20,964 nucleotides of DNA from CAVYPR01 sp052145775 (GTDB taxonomy: Bacteria; Actinomycetota; Acidimicrobiia; Acidimicrobiales; RAAP-2), in the NCBI GenBank assembly GCA_052145775.1, contig JBKQNY010000076.1:1-20964 (forward strand). The letters are read 5' to 3'. This document shows, in pieces, positions 1-5,132 of this stretch. Within the stretch, counting starts at the first letter, position 1, and every line of letters begins with the position of its first letter. Made by a program: the position numbers and the translations under genes. The notes under the pieces were generated by a model. That model worked only from the letters and a program-made list of their open reading frames with translations. It was not told where the DNA came from and ran no database searches.

Positions 1-139
1 CCGGGTCTACGGCCACCTCTTCGAGGGCGTCCAGGAGCGCCTCACCGAGCAGCTCGAGGAGCTGCGGATGGCGAGCGCCAGCGCCGCCACGGAGGCGACG
101 ATCACGGCGCTTCCGACGGCTGCAGCGGGACACGAATAG
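1..139 (+). CDS. Tyrosine recombinase / phage-type integrase, C-terminal end (5' end outside window)
   Basis: The reading frame that enters the window at base 2 ends at TAG 137-139 and encodes about 45 residues. It begins with R-V-Y-G-H-L-F-E-G, which matches the C-terminal box of tyrosine site-specific recombinases, where the Tyr of Y-x-H-L/V is the catalytic nucleophile (codon 8-10). An acidic helix rich in Glu and Leu follows, then an Ala/Thr-rich tail, as in many actinobacterial element integrases. The Arg/His catalytic residues lie upstream and cannot be seen. The tRNA 3' fragment about 110 bases downstream supports an integrase next to its attachment site. The family is clear from the motif; the exact element type is not. 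Confidence 0.75.
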   Translation, partial: RVYGHLFEGVQERLTEQLEELRMASASAATEATITALPTAAAGHE

Positions 140-170
140 GACACGGCGACACGCGAAAGACACGGAATTT

Positions 171-200
171 CGGTCTACTTCGGTCTACTTCGGTCGAGTA
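171..200. repeat. Short tandem repeat, 10-bp unit
   Basis: Two perfect copies of a 10-bp unit (cggtctactt) are followed by a partial third copy starting cggtc. They sit between the integrase stop and the tRNA fragment. Direct repeats of this size next to an attachment site can be arm-type integrase binding sites, but that is inference. Confidence 0.5.
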
Positions 201-250
201 GGGTTAGGAAGGTTCGAGCAGGTCAGATGGCACTTCGGCCCGATGAGCAG

Positions 251-297
251 GTCTCCAAAATTTCGAGGATGTGGGGGTTCAAGTCCCCCCTCGCCCA
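251..297 (+). other. 3' tRNA fragment, probable attachment (att) site
   Basis: Bases 273-289 form a perfect T-arm: a GGGGG stem, a TTCAAGT loop and a CCCCC stem. They are followed by a seven-base acceptor strand (290-296) and an A discriminator at 297, with no encoded CCA. No matching 5' acceptor (GGGCGAG expected) and no D-arm lie upstream at tRNA distance, so only the 3' part of a tRNA is present. The T-loop and acceptor resemble tRNA-Leu-type genes, but the identity cannot be fixed from the fragment. A truncated tRNA 3' end just downstream of an integrase gene is the usual remnant of integration into a tRNA gene. The mobile element would lie to the left and host DNA to the right. Confidence 0.6.
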
Positions 298-510
298 CTC
301 AACGCTACGCACACGGCACGCAACAGAGTGGGCTCAGGATCACTTGGGCCGTGGGGAGTGTCTCAAGGCCGAGGTCGCTGGAGATCGTGCCGGGGGAACC
401 AGAGCGTCAAGGATCCCGGCGAAGCCCGTCCGCGAACAAAGGGTGACGGCCGGTTTTGAAGAATCCCCTTTCCGCCGACCCACGACGGCGTGAGAAGAGG
501 TTTGGCCCAA
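298..510. other. Intergenic, no gene seen
   Basis: This stretch lies between the probable attachment site and the stop codon of the minus-strand gene at 511. Reading frames here lack a convincing ribosome binding site and look random in composition. A short 4-bp hairpin (cacg/cgtg) near 481-492 is too weak to call a terminator. Confidence 0.4.
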
Positions 511-1977
511 TCACCCCGCTTCGGCCTTCGTCCCAATTGACGGTTCGGGCGTCTTGTAGGCGGGGAACGGACAGACGCCGTGCCCGATGACGCAGATGGT
601 GGTCGACGTCGGGAAGTCGAAACCTGAGGCGATGACCTTCGGCGGCAGCTGGGGCTGGCCACTCGAGGAGAAGGGTACTTCCAGGACGCGTCCTTTGTTG
701 TTCGCGGGACCGCAGTCAGACAGATTGCCACCCGGACATGTGATGTGGATGTCGACAAAGTAAAGGGAACCGTCGGGCGCGAAGGCCATGCCGAAGGGGT
801 TGAACCCGTTGGTTGCGGTCACCGAGGTCTCACCGGGGATCGTCGGGCGTGTCGAGAGGAGCTTGCCTGTCTCCGAGTAGAACGCAATTGCTGGTGACCC
901 GATGTACTGGTCCACGGCGACGCAGCCGCACTTCGGATCCTGCGCCACACCCGACGGCAATGACAGGAATGTCGAGGTGCCCTTCATGAAGTCGGTTACG
1001 TGGAGGTCGCCCTGAGGGTAGAGCCCACCGGGACACTGCGCGGCGCTGGTCGGCAACGATGTGTGCGCGATGCGGAGCACCGCACCCGGTGCTGTCGCTG
1101 TCGTCGACGATGTACGTGCCTCGGGAAGCAGCAGGTCGCCGTTGTTCGCCGTCGCCATCATCCCAGGCTGCGCGAGTCCACCCGTGCCGTCGGCGTGGTG
1201 GGGTCCGTCACCTCCCGAGGTCGGTCCCATGAGGATGCAGTACGAGGTGTACTTGGGCGCGAACCACTCAACGAGCCGGCCGTCGTGCGGGACGGGGAAT
1301 GTGCCCTGTGCGGTGGCAATGTCGTCGGCGACCACATTGCCATTCGGCAGGGCGTCACAACCCGTGTACGTGGAGTTCCCATTCCATTGCCCGCCTTTGG
1401 TCTTGGGCGTGTCCTGGCCCGGGGCTCCCTTGACCGCTGTTGTCTTGTACGGGCCGGGGACGTAGAGGTTCGTTCCGGTCCACACGCCGTAGCGGTTGTT
1501 CAGCTCCTCACCGTCACCCGGTTGCTTGAACGGATGGTCGGGCGGCCCCCCGGGGTTGTGCTGTGAGGCGTTGGTGGGGTCGTACCCCACGACATAATCC
1601 CCGTCGGTGTGGGGGACGATGCACATCTGGCCGTTGGGGTCCCAGGGGCGCTCGAGCTGCCCTTCGCTGCCGTTGGCCGATTCGTAGTAGTCCTCTTCCT
1701 CGTTCTGGTCCCAGTAGATGAGGTAGCCGCTCTTGGGTGGGGAGATCGGCTTGTCACCCGGCTGGATCCCGTTCGAGTTCGGGAGGGTGCCCCCCGGGGT
1801 AGTCGTCGGATTGTAGTGGAGCTTTGTTATCGGGATCGAGCCGGTCGGATAGTTCGACGCCCCCGCGGAGACGTGGGTGCCGCCCGATGCCACGAACACC
1901 GTCAAAATCAGCACCCCCGATCCGGCAGCCATCCGCACTCTTCGCGACAACCAGCGGCTTCCCCGCGAGCGCTCCAT
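511..1977 (-). CDS. Secreted beta-propeller-like protein of unknown function (488 aa)
   Basis: The ATG at 1977 is preceded by an A-rich GGGGG ribosome binding site eight bases upstream. It is followed by a basic N-terminus and a hydrophobic segment (about residues 16-34), a Sec-type signal peptide or anchor, so the protein is exported. The mature part is rich in Gly, Pro, Thr and Asn. Near the C-terminus, F-G-M-A-F-A-P-D-G-S-L-Y-F-V-D resembles an NHL/SMP-30 (gluconolactonase-like) propeller blade. Several Cys residues (for example C-G-C and C-V-I-G-H-G-V-C) suggest disulfides. I do not recognise the family or see catalytic residues. It is transcribed alone; the next gene on the same strand is over 550 bases upstream. 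An extracellular sugar-lactone or other ligand-binding propeller is possible but not shown. Confidence 0.75.
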   Translation of the reverse strand: MERSRGSRWLSRRVRMAAGSGVLILTVFVASGGTHVSAGASNYPTGSIPITKLHYNPTTTPGGTLPNSNGIQPGDKPISPPKSGYLIYWDQNEEEDYYESANGSEGQLERPWDPNGQMCIVPHTDGDYVVGYDPTNASQHNPGGPPDHPFKQPGDGEELNNRYGVWTGTNLYVPGPYKTTAVKGAPGQDTPKTKGGQWNGNSTYTGCDALPNGNVVADDIATAQGTFPVPHDGRLVEWFAPKYTSYCILMGPTSGGDGPHHADGTGGLAQPGMMATANNGDLLLPEARTSSTTATAPGAVLRIAHTSLPTSAAQCPGGLYPQGDLHVTDFMKGTSTFLSLPSGVAQDPKCGCVAVDQYIGSPAIAFYSETGKLLSTRPTIPGETSVTATNGFNPFGMAFAPDGSLYFVDIHITCPGGNLSDCGPANNKGRVLEVPFSSSGQPQLPPKVIASGFDFPTSTTICVIGHGVCPFPAYKTPEPSIGTKAEAG

Positions 1978-2435
1978 CCCACATGCCCCCTTGCTCGTGC
2001 GTCCGGCATCCTGTTGCCACCCGGAACCGTTGCATCCACGGTGAGTGCCGGATCTGCCCACCCAATTGGTGTCAATGGATTATGGCCGAAACTCGCCCTC
2101 CGACAATGGCAACCAGTTATTGCTCCTGACCAGGGTGGTGGGAAGCCTGAGCCAACTGGGTGGGAAAGCAAGTTCCTCGGATCCGACTCACCCCAGGACA
2201 TCAGGATTTCGTCGATACCCCACTCAACTCAACTCACTCACCACCACACGCAAGGGCTTCCGACATTCTCCTCGGCGCGCGCCGAAAACCCCAAGTGCAA
2301 TACACAGTTGGACACTCTGACCATTGGGCTCTCGAAGTGCCTGATCTACTCGGTGCTCCGACGACGGGCAGGCGGGGCACCTTGTGGGTGGGGGCAACAG
2401 CGCGGACCTGGGTGACCCAATGTCAGATCAACCTG

Positions 2436-2458
2436 GTGCGGCGGAGCAGGCGCCGCAC
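2436..2458 (-). terminator. 8-bp GC-rich hairpin downstream of the TIG-protein gene
   Basis: Bases 2436-2443 (gtgcggcg) pair perfectly with 2451-2458 (cgccgcac) around a seven-base loop. It lies 77-99 bases after the stop codon at 2535 on the minus strand. There is no clear U-tract, which is common for actinobacterial terminators, so the call rests on the stem and its position. Confidence 0.4.
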
Positions 2459-2497
2459 GTCGGAAGTGGTCTGACAAACGCCTGACGGATCCGAATT

Positions 2498-2514
2498 TTC
2501 GATGTCCTATCGAA
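2498..2514 (-). terminator. 6-bp hairpin just after the TIG-protein stop codon
   Basis: ttcgat (2498-2503) pairs with atcgaa (2509-2514) around a five-base loop, 21-37 bases past the stop at 2535. It is weaker than the GC-rich hairpin next to it and may be part of the same 3' untranslated structure. Confidence 0.3.
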
Positions 2515-2534
2515 GTTGATTGAGGTCCGACCTG

Positions 2535-3776
2535 TCATGTTGTGTAGTACGTGTATGTGACACTCCCTGAGGTTCCTCCTGGGTTGGTCACGGTAACCGC
2601 CACACTGCCAGCGCCTGCGTGGGCAGGGACCCTAATGAGAAGGGTTGTCCCCACGGTTGTCACTGTTGTCGGCGGTATCCTCACAGTGCCGAACGTCACC
2701 GAATCGGCACCGTGGACAAATCCGGTGCCTCTTAGGGTCACAATGTTTCCGCCAGTTGTCGGTCCGGACGGTGGTGTTATCGATGTCAAGGTCGGGACGG
2801 CATACACGGTGAGATAGAACACCCAGATCCCGGTATCGCCATAGGCGTCGGTGGTCTTGCCCGACACGGTGTAGGTCCCCGCCGCCAGGGTGCCCTTGGT
2901 CGTGACCGCCCCGCTGGCCGAGACCAGGACGTCGGCCGAGTCCGCCGAGGCTGTCTCGGTGTAGGTGACCGCCCCGGTGTTGCCGGTGACGGCGAGCTGG
3001 GCGGTGAAGGCCGCCGACCCGGCGGTGGTGACCGTGCCCGTCAGGGGTGCGGCCTGGGTGATCTTGACGGCGGTGACGGTGAGGGTGAAGGTCCACGTGC
3101 CGGCGTTGCCGTCGGCGTCGGTGTCGGTGCCCGACACGGTGTATGTCCCCGGTACAAGCGAAGCGGGCGCTCTGATGACCCCACCAGTGGTAACAGCCAC
3201 ATCGGTCGAGGCCTCTGAGGTGGCCTCTGTAAATTTGACGGTCCCGGTCCCGTTCGTCACAGACAGTTGGCCGATATAGCCCGCACCGTGAGCAACGGTG
3301 GCGGACGTCGGCTTGCCCTGAACAAGAATGGTCCGTGCCACGACCGGGCTTAGGGCCATCCCGACGATGGACCGGTTCAGGGGGGTGCCGCCCATCGAGC
3401 CCTCGAACGGGGCGTTGAAGGCGAAGATCCCGCCGTCCGAGGCCACCTCCCAGTAGCCACCGGTCGCCGGGTCAGCAGCCATCCCGACGATGGGCCGGTT
3501 CAGGGGGGTGCCGCCCATCGAGCCCTCGAACGGGGCGTTGAAGGCGAAGGTCCCGCCGTCCGAGGCCACCTCCCAGTAGCCAGCGGTTGAGGATGCAGGT
3601 GACACGACCGGGTTTGCAGGTGTGGCGGAGGGGGCCGCCGGCGCGTCGGTGCCCAGTAAGAGTACGGGGGCCGCCAGGACGACGGCCGCCAATGCACCCA
3701 ATATTGAACGACGCCCCTTCACCCTTAGTCGAGAGGTGGCATTCAACCCTGATACATACACGCGGTGTGTCTGCAT
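2535..3776 (-). CDS. Secreted repeat / Ig-like / TIG-domain surface protein (413 aa)
   Basis: The ATG at 3776 gives a basic N-terminus and a hydrophobic core (about residues 25-43) ending in A-P-A-A, a good signal peptide. Internal GTG codons just before G-R-R-S-I-L are alternative starts, and the ribosome binding site is weak. Residues about 66-147 hold two 41-residue repeats (G-Y-W-E-V-A-S-D-G-G ... G-S-M-G-G-T-P-L-N-R). Residues about 148-238 and 239-327 are two Ig/cadherin-like repeats, each with G-T-Y-T-V-S-G near the end. Residues 328-410 form a TIG/IPT domain (P-P-S-G-P-T-T-G-G ... V-T-N-P-G-G-T). No catalytic motif is visible, so a structural or adhesive surface role is inferred. A probable c-di-AMP aptamer lies 86 bases upstream of the start. 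The N-terminal repeats are related to those of the L,D-transpeptidase at the right end of the window. Confidence 0.8.
   Translation of the reverse strand: MQTHRVYVSGLNATSRLRVKGRRSILGALAAVVLAAPVLLLGTDAPAAPSATPANPVVSPASSTAGYWEVASDGGTFAFNAPFEGSMGGTPLNRPIVGMAADPATGGYWEVASDGGIFAFNAPFEGSMGGTPLNRSIVGMALSPVVARTILVQGKPTSATVAHGAGYIGQLSVTNGTGTVKFTEATSEASTDVAVTTGGVIRAPASLVPGTYTVSGTDTDADGNAGTWTFTLTVTAVKITQAAPLTGTVTTAGSAAFTAQLAVTGNTGAVTYTETASADSADVLVSASGAVTTKGTLAAGTYTVSGKTTDAYGDTGIWVFYLTVYAVPTLTSITPPSGPTTGGNIVTLRGTGFVHGADSVTFGTVRIPPTTVTTVGTTLLIRVPAHAGAGSVAVTVTNPGGTSGSVTYTYYTT
3358..3582 (-). repeat. Two tandem 123-bp coding repeats
   Basis: Bases 3358-3459 and 3481-3582 match over 102 bases with only two mismatches by direct reading; the period is 123 bases, or 41 codons. 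They encode the G-Y-W-E-V-A-S-D-G-G repeats of the TIG protein. Such high DNA identity, including third codon positions, points to recent duplication or gene conversion. Confidence 0.85.
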
Positions 3777-3861
3777 CGAGATTGTGGCGTGAAGAGGGAT
3801 CCTTGGCGCATCGGAACTGACGAGGGAATCGGATCCCCGACGCGTTGAGAACAACGGGCGT

Positions 3862-4003
3862 CTGCGGCTATGAGCTGTCGGTTCCGGCATCGGGGCCTTC
3901 GTCAACCCCGTCGGAGAGTGCGGCGGATTCTGGGGTTCCCCGCCCGCTCTGGACATCAAGGTGAACGTGTGGGTGCCGAAACGTCGTCTGGCGGTTCAAG
4001 CAG
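3862..4003 (-). ncRNA. Probable c-di-AMP riboswitch (ydaO-yuaA type)
   Basis: Reading the minus strand from 4003, CTGC-TTGAACCGCC resembles the 5' border of ydaO RNAs. Then come CGGGGAACC (about 3935-3943), GGGGTTGAC (about 3902-3910) and the most diagnostic block, GGAACCGACAGCTCA (about 3871-3885), close to the family's C-C-G-A-C-A-G-C-U-A-A signature. CTGC at 4000-4003 can pair with GCAG at 3862-3865 as the closing helix, giving about 142 nt, a normal size for this family. The first GGGGUGAA box of the consensus is not obvious, so the 5' half is divergent. The aptamer ends 86 bases before the ATG of the secreted TIG protein. In actinobacteria this class is known to control cell-wall and resuscitation genes. 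The match is from memory of the consensus, not a covariance search. Confidence 0.55.
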
Positions 4004-4082
4004 GGAAGATGCACCATGGAGAGCGCCAGTCGCTTGCCAGGTGACGTAGGCCCGATGTGACGGCGCCAGGACCACCGCGACC

Positions 4083-4111
4083 CTGATAACGCTCTTCCTC
4101 AAGACGCTCAA
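4083..4111 (-). promoter_or_regulatory. Candidate promoter for the c-di-AMP aptamer transcript
   Basis: On the minus strand TTGAGC (4106-4111) and TATCAG (4083-4088) are separated by exactly 17 bases, each matching the sigma-70-type consensus at four of six positions. It lies about 80 bases upstream of the aptamer. Matches this loose are common, so confidence is low. Confidence 0.3.
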
Positions 4112-4228
4112 GGGCCCACGGCGCTACGTGTTGCGGATTACGCGTGCCCCATGCCGTGCGGGGCGGGACGGGACCTGAAGCGGGACGGACGGTGCTCGGC
4201 CCCGGGCCGGGAGACCGAGCTGATCGGT

Positions 4229-4421
4229 TCAACGCCAAGAGGACAAACGGCGAACTTCCCCGACGGCCTCAGCCTTTGCCCTGAACGCCGCTGTCTTGCA
4301 CAGGTTGGCGGCGAGTAATTGGTGGGCCTCAAGCACGCTGGGCCACGACGCCGCGGATCTGACGGAGTTCGGCTTCATCGAAGGGCTGGCGAGCCCCGTC
4401 CTTGACGAACCTGGCACACAC
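4229..4421 (-). pseudogene. Possible decayed gene fragment with one frameshift
   Basis: On the minus strand a frame from GTG 4421 to TGA 4329 reads like real coding sequence (A-R-F-V-K-D-G-A-R-Q-P-F-D-E-A-E-L-R-Q-I-R). At its end, another frame becomes protein-like (L-E-A-H-Q-L-L-A-A-N-L-C-K-T-A-A) and runs to a stop at 4229. Joining them needs one frameshift near 4335. Neither part is long enough for a family assignment and no ribosome binding site was found. This may be the remnant of a gene that once sat in this region, or chance in high-GC DNA. Confidence 0.2.
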
Positions 4422-4435
4422 GTCATCGTCGCCGG

Positions 4436-4465
4436 CTGGCGGGAGGACTCCTCCCCTCCCGCCAG
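4436..4465 (-). terminator. 11-bp perfect hairpin after the riboswitch-led ORF
   Basis: Bases 4436-4446 (ctggcgggagg) pair perfectly with 4455-4465 (cctcccgccag) around an eight-base loop. It lies about 90 bases past the stop codon of the 43-codon ORF on the same strand and is the strongest hairpin in this gene-poor stretch. It lacks a U-tract on either strand. As a terminator it would close the c-di-GMP aptamer transcript before the TIG-protein gene. Confidence 0.45.
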
Positions 4466-4552
4466 TGTTCAGCTGTCCGCGTGCTCGGGCCTACTTGTCG
4501 TTCCGAGCCACGCCAGACAATCCGGCTTCAGTTCATGCGACGCCTGGACCGC

Positions 4553-4684
4553 TTACCGGGTTGCGGTAAGAGACGTCACCGCCGCCTGGATAGCGGCGCT
4601 CATACGCGACCGCCAGGTCGCGCGGACAAACAGGTCACTCCCAAAGCTGTATGCGACTCGCTGCTGTGGATAGCGGGTTTGCAT
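4553..4684 (-). CDS. Small ORF (43 aa) downstream of the c-di-GMP riboswitch, unknown function
   Basis: An ATG at 4684 follows a strong ribosome binding site, AAGGGGAG, at 4690-4697 with a five-base spacer, the best-placed site in this 1.35-kb stretch. The frame ends at TAA (4553-4555). The predicted peptide begins M-Q-T-R-Y-P-Q-Q and is basic, with several Arg and no membrane segment, Cys pair or motif I recognise. It lies 70 bases behind the GEMM-I aptamer and before an 11-bp terminator-like hairpin, so promoter, aptamer, ORF and hairpin would form one short unit. A hairpin directly upstream (4695-4713) covers the first bases of the ribosome binding site. It could be a genuine small protein, a regulatory leader peptide, or a chance frame in a non-coding expression platform. 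Confidence 0.4.
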   Translation of the reverse strand: MQTRYPQQRVAYSFGSDLFVRATWRSRMSAAIQAAVTSLTATR

Positions 4685-4694
4685 CGGTTCTCCC

Positions 4695-4713
4695 CTTGCT
4701 CCCTCTGAGCAAG
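4695..4713 (-). promoter_or_regulatory. Hairpin overlapping the ribosome binding site of the 43-aa ORF
   Basis: On the minus strand CTTGCTC (4707-4713) pairs perfectly with GAGCAAG (4695-4701) around a five-base loop. The 3' arm supplies the first three bases (AAG) of the AAGGGGAG ribosome binding site. Together with another 6-bp hairpin between aptamer and ORF (4733-4738 with 4745-4750), it is a plausible translational expression platform for the c-di-GMP aptamer. Confidence 0.4.
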
Positions 4714-4753
4714 CAGGCCGCGTCATTGACACCACGCGCGATGTCGCGTGCTG

Positions 4754-4835
4754 ACCGATTCGGCGGTCCGGCTAACTCAGAGAGTCCCGTGACTTTGCGT
4801 CCCCACCTCGCGATGGGTTTGCCTTTATCGTCGGT
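4754..4835 (-). ncRNA. Cyclic di-GMP-I (GEMM-I) riboswitch aptamer
   Basis: The minus strand shows the whole GEMM-I consensus in order. The outer helix ACCGA (4831-4835) pairs with TCGGT (4754-4758). Then come AAAGGCAAACC, a P2 hairpin CCCATC-GCGA-GGTGGG with a GNRA tetraloop (4802-4817), the invariant GACGCAAAG (4793-4801), and the P3 arm ending in AGCCGGACCGCCGAA. The position matching G20 of the V. cholerae Vc2 aptamer is G, which favours c-di-GMP; cGAMP-sensing variants carry A there. A near-consensus promoter lies just upstream. Downstream on the same strand are two small hairpins and a 43-codon ORF with a strong ribosome binding site. The nearest conventional gene on this strand is the secreted TIG protein about 980 bases further on. 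Confidence 0.9.
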
Positions 4836-4865
4836 GCAACTGCACGGCGCACCGATACAAGCTGC

Positions 4866-4894
4866 ATTGTACGGCAACTGGCCGTATGTGTAAA
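4866..4894 (-). promoter_or_regulatory. Near-consensus sigma-70-type promoter of the c-di-GMP riboswitch
   Basis: On the minus strand TTTACA (4889-4894) and TACAAT (4866-4871) each match the -35 and -10 consensus at five of six positions, with an ideal 17-base spacer. The predicted start, around 4859, is about 24 bases before the first aptamer helix. This placement supports an independent transcript rather than read-through from the substrate-binding-protein gene. Confidence 0.7.
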
Positions 4895-4923
4895 GGAATT
4901 TGCCGAGCTGTGGGGACCGCGTG

Positions 4924-4958
4924 CCTGCGCACAGGTGAAACCACCTACAGCGCGCAGG
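4924..4958 (-). terminator. Two-part hairpin between the substrate-binding-protein gene and the riboswitch promoter
   Basis: An outer 7-bp stem (CCTGCGC 4924-4930 with GCGCAGG 4952-4958) encloses an inner 5-bp stem (AGGTG 4933-4937 with CACCT 4942-4946) with a four-base loop. It lies about 175 bases after the stop at 5133 and 30 bases before the riboswitch -35 box. It probably ends transcription from the gene to the right; no U-tract is present. The remaining bases 4959-5132 hold further GC-rich inverted repeats but no gene I can support. Confidence 0.4.
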
Positions 4959-5132
4959 GCCACACCTGGGGGAGAGACCGGGCGGCGCACAAGCGCGTCG
5001 GGCTTTGGAGCCGCACGCTTTCCCATGCCGTTGCCAGATCCGGCGGTGAGGCCCGTTCGGTGGATGACCGATGGGCTCGTGGGCGGCGTGAGGAGCTGAA
5101 CCGGGTGCCCGGGCGTGTATCGGTACAGCCCT

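Larger units (their letters stand above)
1978..2534. other. Intergenic region between two secreted-protein genes
   Basis: These 557 bases hold no supported gene. Two hairpins lie at the right-hand end, just after the stop of the upstream gene (annotated separately). The rest should contain the promoter of the 511-1977 gene, but I see no convincing -35/-10 pair. A CT/CA-rich stretch lies near 2219-2250. Confidence 0.4.

Noticed and set aside
251..297. Intact tRNA-Trp suggested by a CTCCAAA loop-like sequence
   Set aside because: The bases around it do not form a proper anticodon stem at the right distance from the T-arm, and no D-arm or 5' acceptor strand is present.
2181..2196. GGGGTGAGTC on the minus strand as part of another ydaO riboswitch
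   Set aside because: The other family blocks, above all the C-C-G-A-C-A-G-C signature, are absent downstream.
4296..4673. Plus-strand 125-codon frame in the gene-poor region
   Set aside because: No ribosome binding site and no family resemblance; it overlaps the terminator-like hairpin and riboswitch-led ORF on the other strand.
4630..4690. Second GEMM-like aptamer (GATGCAAACC near the start of the 43-codon ORF)
   Set aside because: It lacks the GACGCAAAG block and a GNRA-type P2 hairpin; only a short stretch matches.
4965..5010. Glycine riboswitch suggested by GGGGGAGAGACC on the plus strand
   Set aside because: The required C-C-G-A-A-G-G and C-U-C-A-G-G-C-A-A-A blocks do not follow.
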